Positions 9,284 to 17,455 of a stretch of 64,000 nt of DNA are shown piece after piece. Below the pieces are notes generated by a model. It saw nothing but the letters and a program-made list of their open reading frames with translations. It had not been told where the DNA came from and made no database searches. Origin of the DNA: Rhodococcus jostii RHA1 (lineage in GTDB: Bacteria; Actinomycetota; Actinomycetes; Mycobacteriales; Mycobacteriaceae); NCBI RefSeq assembly GCF_000014565.1, contig NC_008268.1:868001-932000 (forward strand), in the 5' to 3' direction. The stretch's first letter is position 1. The number at the start of each line of letters is the position of its first letter. The translations under genes and the position numbers were made by a program.

Positions 9284-9721
9284 ATGCTCCTCAGATCGAG
9301 TGTGGTCGTCTTGTCCTGTGCCGTAGCCGCGGTGCTGTCCGCTTCCCCCGCCCAGGCCACGCCGTCCTCGGGGGTGACCGCGCAGGTTTTGTTCGAGACG
9401 ACGGTTCCGGCGGTCGCCGGAAGCTCGGCGGGCACCGATCTCACGCTGCGGCGCATCGAGATCGCCCCCGGCGGAACGACGGGATGGCACTACCACGACG
9501 GTCCGGTGTATGCGTTCGTCGAATCCGGTGTGCTGTCCCGCACTCTGCAGGACTGCACGAAAGCGGTGACGACAGCCGGTCAGGCGATCACCGAGGACCA
9601 CGGCAGCGATCACGTCCACGAGGGCTCGAATCTGGGAACCGACCCGCTGGTGTTGCTCGCGTTCTACACGGAACCGGAGGGCAAGCCCCTGTCCGAGGAC
9701 GCGCCGGCGCCGGCCTGCTGA
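9284..9721 (+). CDS. Secreted cupin-domain protein
   Basis: The 145-residue protein has a cleavable signal peptide: LLRSS, a hydrophobic core, and SPAQA before the mature start near residue 26. A single small cupin domain follows. GWHYHDGPVYAFVESG is the first cupin motif, with two His as likely metal ligands, and a later HVHEG supplies another. Start ATG 9284 has AGAGG at 9271-9275. It stands alone on the plus strand between the catabolic cassette and the convergent cob operon. Its function is not known; secreted cupins of this type are usually annotated only by fold. Confidence 0.8.
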   Translation: MLLRSSVVVLSCAVAAVLSASPAQATPSSGVTAQVLFETTVPAVAGSSAGTDLTLRRIEIAPGGTTGWHYHDGPVYAFVESGVLSRTLQDCTKAVTTAGQAITEDHGSDHVHEGSNLGTDPLVLLAFYTEPEGKPLSEDAPAPAC

Positions 9722-9723
9722 CG

Positions 9724-9755
9724 GGTCACCGCGCCCGCCTCCTCATCGGGTGACC
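9724..9755. terminator. Hairpin between cupin gene and cobK
   Basis: GGTCACC at 9724-9730 and GGTGACC at 9749-9755 form a 7-bp stem across the convergent junction, overlapping the last codons of cobK. It could terminate both transcripts. Confidence 0.35.
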
Positions 9756-10486
9756 GAGTCGATCCACTCGACTGCTCCCGCAACGTCGTCCACTGTTACC
9801 GTCTCCGACGGCGACGGTGGGCGGCTGATCATCAGTACCGGAACGCCCAGCGCACGGGCGGCGTCGAGTTTCGCGTCGGTCTGACCGCCGCCGCTGTTCT
9901 TGGTGACCAGGACGGCGATGCGGTGCTCCCGCATCAGCGCGATCTCGTCGGTCACCGCGAACGGCCCACGGGCGAGGAGCAGCGTCGACCGCGGCGGCGT
10001 CGCCACGTCGGGCGGATCGATCGCGCGGATGAGAAACCACAGTGCGTGCAGGCCGGCGAACGCGTCGACACCCTGCCTGCCGATGGTGAGGAAGACTCTC
10101 GTTCCCAGGTCGGGCAGCAGTGCAGCCGCGTCGGCGAGGTCGGCGGCGCGGTGCCAGCGTTCGCCGGGACGCGGAGACCATTCGGGGCGCCTCAGGACGA
10201 CGTGCGGTATCCCGCGACGGTGCGCGGCGTCGGCGGCGTTGCTCGTGATCTGCGCCGCGAACGGGTGCGTGGCGTCCACGATCGCGTCGACGGGATGCGC
10301 GCGCAGCCACTCGTCGAGCCCGTCCGCTCCACCGAATCCGCCGATCCGCACGTCACCGACGGGCAGGCGCGGATCGCGGACCCGGCCGGCGAGGGAGGAC
10401 ACGGTGTCGACACCCGGAACGTCCGCGAGTGCGGCGGCGAGCGCTCGAGCCTCCCCGGTGCCGCCGAGGATCAGGATCCGTGCCAC
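9743..10486 (-). CDS. cobK: Precorrin-6A reductase
   Basis: The 247-residue protein opens with ILILGGTGEARALA, the nucleotide-binding signature of CobK/CbiJ. DATHPFAAQIT near residue 90, VFLTIGRQG and LVTKNSGG are further family landmarks. The enzyme uses NADPH to reduce precorrin-6A to precorrin-6B in the aerobic cobalamin pathway. GTG start at 10486 lies 2 bases after the cobM stop, so the two are co-transcribed. The order cobL-cobM-cobK on one strand equals Rv2072c-Rv2070c. Confidence 0.95.
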   Translation of the reverse strand: MARILILGGTGEARALAAALADVPGVDTVSSLAGRVRDPRLPVGDVRIGGFGGADGLDEWLRAHPVDAIVDATHPFAAQITSNAADAAHRRGIPHVVLRRPEWSPRPGERWHRAADLADAAALLPDLGTRVFLTIGRQGVDAFAGLHALWFLIRAIDPPDVATPPRSTLLLARGPFAVTDEIALMREHRIAVLVTKNSGGGQTDAKLDAARALGVPVLMISRPPSPSETVTVDDVAGAVEWIDSVTR

Positions 10487-10488
10487 GC

Positions 10489-11238
10489 TCAGTGGGTGGT
10501 GCGCTCGCGGGTGGCGGAATACAGGTAACTGTCCGGAAATCCCTCGGCAGCAAGCACTTTCCCGACGATCACCACGGCGGTCTTCGTGACGCCCGCCGCC
10601 TTCACCTGATCGGCGATCGTCGCCAGGGTGCCGCGGAGCACGATCTCGTCGGGACGCGAGGCGAACGCGACAACGGCGGCGGGACAGTCGCGGCCGTAGT
10701 TCTCGGTGAGCTCTTCGACGATCTGATCGATCCGGTGCGCACCCAGGTGCACCACCATCGTGGCACCACTGCGGCCGAGGGAACGCAGGTCCTCGCCCTC
10801 CGGCATCGCGGTGGACAGCGTGGACACCCGGGTCAACACGATCGACTGCGAGACACCCGGAACGGTCAGCTCCCGCCCCAGCGACGCCGCCGCGGCGGTG
10901 AACGCGGGCACCCCGGGCACCACGGTGTACGCGATGCCGGCGGCCTCGAGCCGGCGCACCTGCTCGGCGACCGCACTGAAGATCGACGGGTCACCCGAAT
11001 GCAGGCGCGCGACGTCCTGACCGGCCGCGTCCGCCTCGATCAGCAGGGCGACGATCTCGTCGAGGCTCAGCCGCGCCGTGTCGATCACCCGCGCACCCTC
11101 GGGGCATTCCGCCAGGAGTTCCTGCGGGACGAGACTGCCCGCATACAGGCAGACGGGGCTCGCCGCGATGATCCGCTGCGCGCGGACCGTGACCAGGTCG
11201 GCCGCGCCGGGACCTGCCCCGATGAAGTACACCGTCAT
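10489..11238 (-). CDS. cobM: Precorrin-4 C(11)-methyltransferase
   Basis: The 249-residue protein is a tetrapyrrole methylase. FIGAGPGAADLVTVRA is the N-terminal family motif, HSGDPSIFSA is the SAM-site GD-x-S/A signature, and VVPGVPAFTAAAA follows. The length fits CobM. It transfers a methyl from S-adenosylmethionine to C-11 of precorrin-4, giving precorrin-5. Its ATG (11236-11238) overlaps the cobL stop by four bases, so translation is coupled. Confidence 0.96.
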   Translation of the reverse strand: MTVYFIGAGPGAADLVTVRAQRIIAASPVCLYAGSLVPQELLAECPEGARVIDTARLSLDEIVALLIEADAAGQDVARLHSGDPSIFSAVAEQVRRLEAAGIAYTVVPGVPAFTAAAASLGRELTVPGVSQSIVLTRVSTLSTAMPEGEDLRSLGRSGATMVVHLGAHRIDQIVEELTENYGRDCPAAVVAFASRPDEIVLRGTLATIADQVKAAGVTKTAVVIVGKVLAAEGFPDSYLYSATRERTTH

Positions 11239-12470
11239 GCCGCATCACCTTTCGACTGCTTCGTCACCGACCACTGCGCCACCGGCAGTTGCGGCCGCCA
11301 CGCGGTGAACCCGCCGAGTGGCTCACCGCGATACACCTGGAACTTGCGGAGCTGCCCGCCGCAATTCGAGAACCACTGCAGCAGAAGCGCTTCCGATTCC
11401 GCCGTCACCGCGTTGACCACCATCCGGCCGCCGACCCGGAGCCGCGACCAGCACTCGTCGAGCAGGCCGTCCTGCGTGACGCCACCGCCGACGAAGATCG
11501 CGTCCGGTGTGGACAGTTCGGGTGGTACGTCCTCGAACGCTGCGGGCGCGTCGCCGAACACGGCGAGGGACGGCACCCCGAGCGCGGCCGCGTTCGACTC
11601 GATCTGGTCGACGCGTGCCGCGCTGCGCTCGAAAGTCACGGCCCGACAGAGGGGGTGGGTACGCATCCATTCGATCGCGACCGTGCCGGACCCGCCTCCC
11701 ACGTCCCACAGCAACTCCCCCGCCGCCGGGGCGAGGGCGCACAGCGTCAGGGCACGGATCTCGTGTTTGGTCATCTGCCCGTCGCCCGTGAACGCGATGT
11801 CGGGCAGTCCGGGCATCCGGGTCAACCGGAGGGTGCCGGAGTCGGCCCGGCAGTCGATCGCGATCACGTTCAGCCGGGCCCCCGGTTCGTGCGACCATGC
11901 CGACGCCGTTCCGTCGAGCCTCGACTCGTCGGGCCCGCCCAGTTCGCCGAGCACACTGAGCCGCGACGGCCCGAACCCGTGTTCCGTCAGGAGTTCGGCC
12001 ACGGCGGCGGGGGTGTGTTCGTCGCGGCTCAGCACGAGCAGTCGCGTGTGATCGCCGAGTGCAGGCAGGAGCAAGTCCACGTGCCGGTTCACCAGACTGA
12101 CCACGGGCGTCTCGTGCGCCGCCCAGCCCAGCCGGGCGCACGCCAGGGTGGCCGAGGACGGGTGCGGGATCACCCGCACCCGATCCGCGCCGAGCAGGTC
12201 GACGAGGGTGACGCCGATGCCGTGGAACATCGGGTCTCCGCTGGCCAGGACGCACACCCGCCGGTCGTGGTGTTGTTCGAACAGGCCCGGCAGCGCGGGA
12301 ACGAGCGGCGACGGCCAGGCCACTCGCAGTGCCGGCGACTCCGGGAGCAGGCCGAGCTGACGCCCCGAGCCCATCACCACGTCGGCGTGCTCGACCGCGC
12401 GTCGCGCGGACGGCGACAGACCGTCCCACCCGTCGGCCCCGATCCCGACGACGACGATCGGGTCGGTCAT
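11235..12470 (-). CDS. cobL: Precorrin-6Y C5,15-methyltransferase (decarboxylating)
   Basis: The 411-residue protein fuses two methyltransferase domains. The N-terminal CbiE-like tetrapyrrole methylase begins [15 protein letters not shown]. The C-terminal CbiT-like Rossmann domain has [16 protein letters not shown], which binds S-adenosylmethionine. Together they methylate C-5 and C-15 of precorrin-6B and remove the C-12 acetate carboxyl, yielding precorrin-8. I start at ATG 12470, which overlaps the stop of the SDR gene upstream (12467) by four bases. An in-frame start at 12548 would intrude deep into that gene. Confidence 0.95.
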   Translation of the reverse strand: MTDPIVVVGIGADGWDGLSPSARRAVEHADVVMGSGRQLGLLPESPALRVAWPSPLVPALPGLFEQHHDRRVCVLASGDPMFHGIGVTLVDLLGADRVRVIPHPSSATLACARLGWAAHETPVVSLVNRHVDLLLPALGDHTRLLVLSRDEHTPAAVAELLTEHGFGPSRLSVLGELGGPDESRLDGTASAWSHEPGARLNVIAIDCRADSGTLRLTRMPGLPDIAFTGDGQMTKHEIRALTLCALAPAAGELLWDVGGGSGTVAIEWMRTHPLCRAVTFERSAARVDQIESNAAALGVPSLAVFGDAPAAFEDVPPELSTPDAIFVGGGVTQDGLLDECWSRLRVGGRMVVNAVTAESEALLLQWFSNCGGQLRKFQVYRGEPLGGFTAWRPQLPVAQWSVTKQSKGDAA

Positions 12471-13243
12471 CGCGGCATCCGGCGCCAGATCGCCTGCGGC
12501 AGCAACCTCATGACGAAGAACACCGGGCGCAACCGTCCCGGCACCCACACCCGGCTCGCACCGCGGTGCAGCCCGCGCACGACCGCGTCCGCGACCTGCG
12601 CCGGTGTGCTCGACATCGGCGCCGGCGACATCCCCTCGGTCATCCGGCCGATCACGAAACCGGACCGGACGAGCAGGAGGGAGACACCGCTGCCGTGGAG
12701 GGCGTCACCGAGACCCGAGGCGAATCCGTCCAGGCCCGCTTTCGCCGACCCGTACACGTAGTTGGCGCGGCGCACGCGCACACCCGCGACGGACGAGAAC
12801 ACCACGATCCGCCCCGACCGCTGTTCCCGGAGCAGGGTGGCGAGATGCGTGAGCACAGCGACCTGCGCGACGTAGTCGGTGTGGACCACGGCGACGGCGT
12901 GCCGTGCGTCCCGCTCGGCGCGCGCCTGATCGCCGAGAATGCCGAACGCCAGCACCGCCACCGACAGCGGGCCGTGCGCGTCCACCACGGACCGCAGCAG
13001 CTTCTCGTGGCTGTCCACGTCGTCGGCATCGAATTCCACGCAGTCGACCACGGACGCGCCCGCGTTCAGGAGCGCCTGCCGTTCGGCGGCGAGTTCGGTG
13101 CTGCGGCGGGCCGCGAGGACGATCGTGCGGCCGGGCGCGAGCCGGGAGGCGATCTCGAGGCCGATCTCGCTGCGACCACCGAGGAGAAGTACCACCCCGT
13201 CGTCGCCGGGCTTGCCGCTGTTCTTCTTCGATCCCAGGCTCAC
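12467..13243 (-). CDS. SDR, DprE2-like reductase (Rv2073c type)
   Basis: The 258-residue classical SDR has the cofactor motif [14 protein letters not shown], the [21 protein letters not shown] segment with the Ser-Tyr-Lys triad, and a C-terminal tail like that of decaprenylphosphoryl-ribose 2-epimerase subunit DprE2. GTG 13243 is the only plausible start before the 30-base divergent gap. It is the first gene of the cobL-cobM-cobK run, exactly as Rv2073c is in M. tuberculosis. Its substrate is unknown. It may serve cobalamin metabolism, cell-wall polyprenol sugars or neither, so I do not name it. Confidence 0.85.
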   Translation of the reverse strand: MSLGSKKNSGKPGDDGVVLLLGGRSEIGLEIASRLAPGRTIVLAARRSTELAAERQALLNAGASVVDCVEFDADDVDSHEKLLRSVVDAHGPLSVAVLAFGILGDQARAERDARHAVAVVHTDYVAQVAVLTHLATLLREQRSGRIVVFSSVAGVRVRRANYVYGSAKAGLDGFASGLGDALHGSGVSLLLVRSGFVIGRMTEGMSPAPMSSTPAQVADAVVRGLHRGASRVWVPGRLRPVFFVMRLLPQAIWRRMPR

Positions 13244-13246
13244 CCG

Positions 13247-13260
13247 TCCAGTGTCCTGGA
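13247..13260. promoter_or_regulatory. Inverted repeat in the divergent gap
   Basis: TCCAG-TGTC-CTGGA forms a 5-bp-arm palindrome in the 30-base space between the SDR-cob operon and the F420-type gene. It is close enough to both starts to act as a shared operator. Function is inferred from position only. Confidence 0.3.
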
Positions 13261-13261
13261 T

Positions 13262-13267
13262 TACCGT
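13262..13267 (+). promoter_or_regulatory. -10 element TACCGT, leaderless start
   Basis: TACCGT lies exactly 6 bases before the ATG at 13274, and no purine-rich ribosome site is present. This fits leaderless transcription. Confidence 0.5.
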
Positions 13268-13273
13268 CGGGGC

Positions 13274-13687
13274 ATGGACCGCACCCCCTCCACCCCGATC
13301 CGCCTGACCGACGCGGCGCTCGCATTCCTCGGCGAATACCACCTCGGGACGCTCACCACGCTCCGCAAGAACGGCACCCCGCACGTCGTCGCCGTCGGCT
13401 TCACCTGGGATCAGGAGCACGGACTGGCGCGGGTCATCACCAACGGCTCCTCGCAGAAGGCCCTCAACGCCGAACGCGGAGGATACGGCGCGGTGAGCCA
13501 GGTGGACGGACCGCGCTGGATGACCCTCGAGGGCCCGGCCCGGGTCCTGACCGACCCCGAGTCCGTCGCCGACGCCGTCGCCCGCTACGCCGCCAGGTAC
13601 CGCCAGCCCCGGGTGAACCCGACCCGGGTGGTCGTGGAGATCGCCGTCAGCCGCGTACTCGGCTCGGCTGCGCTGCGTCACCACTGA
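13274..13687 (+). CDS. F420-dependent biliverdin reductase homologue (Rv2074 type)
   Basis: The 137-residue protein is a small split-barrel flavin/deazaflavin reductase of the PPOX class. [19 protein letters not shown] is the family opening, followed by [12 protein letters not shown] and [11 protein letters not shown]. The size and its position divergent from the SDR-cob operon match Rv2074, which reduces biliverdin-IX-alpha with F420H2. The start codon appears leaderless. The 3' end overlaps the convergent ppm gene by 41 bases, so antisense interference between the two transcripts is possible. Cofactor and substrate are inferred from synteny and family. Confidence 0.85.
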   Translation: MDRTPSTPIRLTDAALAFLGEYHLGTLTTLRKNGTPHVVAVGFTWDQEHGLARVITNGSSQKALNAERGGYGAVSQVDGPRWMTLEGPARVLTDPESVADAVARYAARYRQPRVNPTRVVVEIAVSRVLGSAALRHH

Positions 13688-14405
13688 ACCGCAGCTTCCA
13701 CGGGACCAGCGCGGACTCGATCTGCACGGCGAGGCTCATCTTGGACACGCCGTCGGTGCGCTCCTCGAACCGGATCGGGACCTCGGCGATGGTCATGCCG
13801 CGCTGCACCGTGCGGTAGTTCATCTCCACCTGGAACGCGTACCCGTTGCTCTGCACACCCTCGACGTCGATGGCCCGCAGGGTGTCCGCGTGCCACGCCT
13901 TGAACCCGGCGGTGGCGTCCTTGACGCGCAGCCGCAGGATCGCGTTGACGTAGAAATTTGCCCACGCCGACAGCGCCTTGCGATGCCAGGGCCAGTCGCT
14001 GGCGACCGCGCCGCCCGCCACGTAGCGGGAGCCGAGCACGACGGCGGCGTCCGTCGTCGCCAGCGTCTCCACCATCCGCGGAATGGCCTCGGTGGGGTGC
14101 GACAGGTCGGCGTCCATCTGGATCACGATGCCCGCGCCCTCGTCCAGTGCCCGGGTCATCCCCGCGACATAGGCCCGTCCGAGGCCGTCCTTCACGGTCC
14201 GGTGCAGGACCCCGACCGGGATCGGACCGCTCTGCGCGAGCGTGTCGGCGACCGCACCGGTGCCGTCCGGCGAGTTGTCGTCGACGACCAGCACATGCAG
14301 GTTCGGAATTTCCGACGCCGCGAGAAGCTCGACGATCTTGGGCAGGTTGTCGCGTTCGTTGTAGGTCGGTACGACGACGGTTACCTTCGGGGCGACGCTT
14401 TCCAT
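13647..14405 (-). CDS. Polyprenol monophosphomannose synthase
   Basis: The 252-residue GT2 glycosyltransferase contains [28 protein letters not shown] and the metal-binding [15 protein letters not shown] stretch near residue 170 and [12 protein letters not shown] near the end are typical of bacterial dolichol-phosphate-mannose synthases. In Mycobacteriales this enzyme (the Ppm1/D2 type) transfers mannose from GDP-mannose to polyprenyl phosphate for lipoarabinomannan and protein mannosylation. It lacks the N-acyltransferase (Lnt-like) domain fused in Rv2051c, which is common outside tuberculosis-group species. It lies downstream of pepE, with a 118-base gap. Confidence 0.9.
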   Translation of the reverse strand: MESVAPKVTVVVPTYNERDNLPKIVELLAASEIPNLHVLVVDDNSPDGTGAVADTLAQSGPIPVGVLHRTVKDGLGRAYVAGMTRALDEGAGIVIQMDADLSHPTEAIPRMVETLATTDAAVVLGSRYVAGGAVASDWPWHRKALSAWANFYVNAILRLRVKDATAGFKAWHADTLRAIDVEGVQSNGYAFQVEMNYRTVQRGMTIAEVPIRFEERTDGVSKMSLAVQIESALVPWKLRFSGDAAQPSRVRG

Positions 14406-14523
14406 GACACCTTCGCGTGATCTGTGATCCCGACTCTCCGCAGACGTGCAGCGGTGAGTGCGGTCGTGAACAAATGGAAGATGTTACTACCCGCGCCGCA
14501 CCGCCCCCGCACGCTCCCGGTGC

Positions 14524-15663
14524 TCAGCCGGGGAGAACCGTCAGCCCGTGCGGCCGGGTGTTGACCGGCTCACAGCCGTCGGCGGTCACGATGACTATGT
14601 CCTCGATCCGTGCACCCCACTCCCCGCGGAAGTAGATGCCGGGCTCCACGCTGAACGCCATCCCCTCGGCCAGTTCGATCGCGTTACCCGACACGATGTA
14701 CGGCTCCTCGTGCACCGACAACCCGATTCCGTGCCCGGTCCGGTGTACGAACACCTCGGCCAGCCCCTGCGCGGCCAGCAGGTCGCGGGCGGCCGCGTCG
14801 ACCGCCTCCGCGGTGACGCCGGGACGCACCAGGTCGACGGCCGCCGCCTGCGCCTCCTCCAGTACCGCGAACTTGGCAGCCACACCCGGATCGGGCTCAC
14901 CCATGCTGTACGTGCGGGTGGAGTCGGAGTTGTAGCCGGGTTCGACGGGTCCGCCGATGTCGATGACCACGACGTCACCCGATTCGACGACCCGCTCGGA
15001 CACCTCGTGGTGCGGGTCGGCGCCGTGCGGCCCCGAGCCGACGATGACGAACGCCGCCTCGGTGTGCCCCTCCGCCAGGATCGCGGCGGTGATGTCGGCC
15101 GCCACCTCGGCCTCGGTGCGGCCGACCTTCAGGAACTCCCCCATGCGGGCGTGGACCCGGTCGATGGCCTGACCGGCGCGGCGCAACGCGTCGATCTCCG
15201 CGTCGTCCTTGACCATCCGCAGCTCCCGCAGCACCCCGGTGGCCAGGACCGGCAGCGCACCGAGCGCCTCCGACAACGGAATCAGGTGCAGCGCAGGCAT
15301 GGCATCGGTGACGGCGGTCCGGGCAGGAGACGGCAGCAGTCCCGACACCAACGCGTACGGGTCGACCCCGTCGACCCAGTCGCGGATCGTCAGACCGAGT
15401 TCGGTCGCGGCCGACTCGGTGAGCGACGCCAGTTCGAGCCGCGGCACGACCACGGAGGCGGTGTCGCCGTTCGCGGGGATCACCAGGCAGGTGAGCCGTT
15501 CGAACGACTCCGCGCGCGAACCCAGCAGATACCGCAGGTCGGGTCCGGGGGTGATGAGGAGGCCGTCGAGTCCGGCGTCGCGGGCCAGTGCGCCTGCGCG
15601 AGCGATCCGGTCGGCATAGATGGTGGTCGGGAAGCGTGAAGTCGATGCGCCGAGGGAACTCAT
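14524..15663 (-). CDS. pepE: Xaa-Pro dipeptidase / M24 aminopeptidase
   Basis: The 379-residue protein has a creatinase-type N-terminal domain and a pita-bread M24 catalytic domain. Metal ligands are visible: Asp in VVVIDIGGP and in [10 protein letters not shown], His in RTGHGIGL, Glu in FSVEPGIYF and in GARIEDIV. It should hydrolyse Xaa-Pro peptide bonds in the cytoplasm. It is the counterpart of Rv2089c, divergent from the exonuclease gene as in M. tuberculosis. The ATG at 15663 follows a TAGCCT box by 6 bases, so the mRNA is probably leaderless. Confidence 0.93.
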   Translation of the reverse strand: MSSLGASTSRFPTTIYADRIARAGALARDAGLDGLLITPGPDLRYLLGSRAESFERLTCLVIPANGDTASVVVPRLELASLTESAATELGLTIRDWVDGVDPYALVSGLLPSPARTAVTDAMPALHLIPLSEALGALPVLATGVLRELRMVKDDAEIDALRRAGQAIDRVHARMGEFLKVGRTEAEVAADITAAILAEGHTEAAFVIVGSGPHGADPHHEVSERVVESGDVVVIDIGGPVEPGYNSDSTRTYSMGEPDPGVAAKFAVLEEAQAAAVDLVRPGVTAEAVDAAARDLLAAQGLAEVFVHRTGHGIGLSVHEEPYIVSGNAIELAEGMAFSVEPGIYFRGEWGARIEDIVIVTADGCEPVNTRPHGLTVLPG

Positions 15664-15669
15664 GGCTTC

Positions 15670-15675
15670 AGGCTA
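15670..15675 (-). promoter_or_regulatory. -10 element TAGCCT for pepE
   Basis: TAGCCT on the minus strand ends 6 bases before the pepE ATG. Leaderless transcription is the simplest reading. Confidence 0.5.
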
Positions 15676-15684
15676 AACCGGTTT
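15675..15684. promoter_or_regulatory. Perfect 10-bp palindrome AAACCGGTTT
   Basis: This perfect palindrome sits in the 36-base gap between divergent pepE and the exonuclease gene and touches the pepE -10 box. It is a candidate operator for an unidentified regulator. Confidence 0.3.
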
Positions 15685-15699
15685 GGCAGGATGAGGGTC

Positions 15700-16656
15700 A
15701 TGACAGGGCCTCTGCTTCTCCTCGACGGTGCCAGCCTGTGGTTTCGCGCGTACTACGCGCTACCCGACTCGATCACCTCCCCCGACGGTCGATCCGTCAA
15801 CGCGGTGCGCGGGTTCACCGACATGGTGGCCGCACTGATCACCAAGCACCAGCCGTCCCGGCTCGCGGTGTGCCTCGACCTCGACTGGCGGCCCGCGTTC
15901 CGCGTCGAGGCGGTGCCCACCTACAAGGCGCACCGGGTCGCCGAAGACACCGGCGGGGCGGAGGAAGAGGTTCCCGACACCCTGTCGCCGCAGGTCCCGA
16001 TGATCCTGGATGTCCTGGCCGCCACCGGAATCGCGACCGCCGGTGCCGAAGGGCTCGAAGCCGACGACGTGCTCGGCACCCTGGCCGCCATCGAGACCCG
16101 CGACACCACCATCGTCGTCACCGGCGACCGCGACCTCCTGCAGGTCGTCACGGACGCCCCGGTCCCGGTGCGGGTGCTGTACGTGGTGCGCGGCCTCGCC
16201 AAGGCCGAACTGCTCGGGCCGGACGAGGTGGCAGCCAAGTACGGGGTGCCGGCCGACCGGGCCGGTGAGGCCTACGCCGAACTCGCCCTGCTGCGCGGCG
16301 ACTCGTCCGACGGGTTACCGGGAGTGAAGGGGATCGGTGAGAAGACCGCGTCGAGCCTGATCATGCAATACGGATCGCTCGCCGCCCTGCGGGCCGCCGC
16401 AGTCGATCCCGAATCCGACATGGCGAAGGGTGCGCGCGCGAAATTCGCCGCCGCAGCGGACTATCTCGACGCGGCACTGCCGGTGGTGCGGGTGGTGCGG
16501 GACGCGGAGGTCGAACTGTCCCGCGAAGACACGCTGCCTGCCGAACCGGTCGACGCGGACCGGCTCGGCAGGCTGGCGGAGGAACTCGGAATCGAGAATT
16601 CCGTCGGCCGCCTCACGGCGGCGATGAAAAAGGTGGCCGCCGCACGGGTTCCGTGA
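15700..16656 (+). CDS. 5'-3' exonuclease (Rv2090 type)
   Basis: The 318-residue protein resembles the N-terminal 5'-nuclease domain of DNA polymerase I but stands alone. [18 protein letters not shown], the metal-site cluster [12 protein letters not shown] and [10 protein letters not shown], and the helix-hairpin-helix [13 protein letters not shown] are all present. It would remove 5' flaps or RNA primers. I favour ATG 15700, since a CAGGAT box lies 7 bases upstream (15687-15692). An in-frame ATG at 15691 would add three residues. It is the counterpart of Rv2090 between pepE and the DUF4333-like gene. Confidence 0.9.
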   Translation: MTGPLLLLDGASLWFRAYYALPDSITSPDGRSVNAVRGFTDMVAALITKHQPSRLAVCLDLDWRPAFRVEAVPTYKAHRVAEDTGGAEEEVPDTLSPQVPMILDVLAATGIATAGAEGLEADDVLGTLAAIETRDTTIVVTGDRDLLQVVTDAPVPVRVLYVVRGLAKAELLGPDEVAAKYGVPADRAGEAYAELALLRGDSSDGLPGVKGIGEKTASSLIMQYGSLAALRAAAVDPESDMAKGARAKFAAAADYLDAALPVVRVVRDAEVELSREDTLPAEPVDADRLGRLAEELGIENSVGRLTAAMKKVAAARVP

Positions 16657-16663
16657 GGGCCGT

Positions 16664-17353
16664 CTAGCTGGGGCGGCTCACTTCGTACGTGCCCTTGTCG
16701 TCGGTGAAGGTGAGAGTGACCTGCTTCTTCTCACCGTCCACGGTGAGACTGCACGTGAAGCTGTTGCCCTTCTTCACTTCCTGATCCGCGGGGCACGTGA
16801 CACCGGACACGTTCTCGGCGCCGTAGGAATCGGTGACGATGCGCTCGACACCGTCCTCGGCCGCCTTCTGATCGAGTGTGTCCGTGCCGAACACCGTGAA
16901 CGCGAGCACCAGGGCGATACCCACGATCACCAGCAGAGCCACCACACCGCCGATGATCAACGGCAGCTTCGACTTCCCCGACGAGGGCGGCTGCCCCCAC
17001 TGCTGCTGGCCGGGGGTCGGGCCCCACTGCTGCGGCTGACCCGGTTGCTGACCCCACTGCGGCTGCCCGGGCTGCTGACCCCACTGTCCCGGACCGGGTT
17101 GCCCGAGCTGACCGGGTTGCGGCTGCTGACCCCATTGCGGTTGTCCGGGCTGCTGGGGGTGCTGACCCCACTGCGGCTGCCCGGGCTGCTGAGGCTGACC
17201 CGGTGTCGGCTGTCCCCACGGCTGAGCGGGCGGCTGCTGACCGTACTGCGGCGCCCCGTACTGGCCGCCGGTCTGGTCAGGGTTACCCTGGCCCGGTTGC
17301 TGTCCCTGGGCCCATTGCCCGTTCGGGTCGTTCGGTCCGTAAGGGCCGCTCAT
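16664..17353 (-). CDS. Pro/Gln/Trp-repeat membrane protein (Rv2091c type, DUF4333-like)
   Basis: The 229-residue protein has three parts. Residues 1 to about 128 are low-complexity repeats built from variants of PGQPQWGQ. A single membrane helix follows ([20 protein letters not shown]). The extracytoplasmic C-terminal domain carries a pair of cysteines (GVTCPADQ and [10 protein letters not shown]), likely disulphide-bonded and DUF4333-like. ATG 17353 is chosen because GGAGG lies 6 bases upstream; an in-frame start 24 bases earlier has no such site. It occupies the place of Rv2091c next to helY. The function is unknown. The repeats are visible at DNA level between about 16990 and 17230. Confidence 0.85.
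   Translation of the reverse strand: MSGPYGPNDPNGQWAQGQQPGQGNPDQTGGQYGAPQYGQQPPAQPWGQPTPGQPQQPGQPQWGQHPQQPGQPQWGQQPQPGQLGQPGPGQWGQQPGQPQWGQQPGQPQQWGPTPGQQQWGQPPSSGKSKLPLIIGGVVALLVIVGIALVLAFTVFGTDTLDQKAAEDGVERIVTDSYGAENVSGVTCPADQEVKKGNSFTCSLTVDGEKKQVTLTFTDDKGTYEVSRPS
16990..17230. repeat. Degenerate tandem coding repeats
   Basis: Repeated units around CTGACCCCACTGCGG and GCCCGGGCTGCTG recur with irregular spacing. They encode the PGQPQWGQ variants of the membrane protein. This is coding low complexity, with no conserved spacer pattern, so it is not a CRISPR array. Confidence 0.7.
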
Positions 17354-17407
17354 CGTCGCCTCCCGCTCACGTGTCAAGTTTTGTACCTACCGTAACGCCC
17401 CGCCATC

Positions 17408-17438
17408 GGATTCGGGCCTTCGGACGGCGTGCGAATCC
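17408..17438. terminator. Hairpin after helY
   Basis: GGATTCG at 17408-17414 pairs with CGAATCC at 17432-17438 in the gap between helY and the downstream repeat protein. It may attenuate or end the long paf-tat-helY transcript. Confidence 0.3.
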
Positions 17439-17455
17439 AACCACACGGGGTCGGG

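Noticed and set aside
7105..9456. A 783-codon antisense frame over the monooxygenase
   Set aside because: The strong FAD and FMO motifs are on the plus strand; the antisense protein has none.
16990..17230. Repeats considered as a CRISPR array
   Set aside because: The units are in frame, vary in length and encode PGQPQWGQ variants; there are no spacers and no cas genes.
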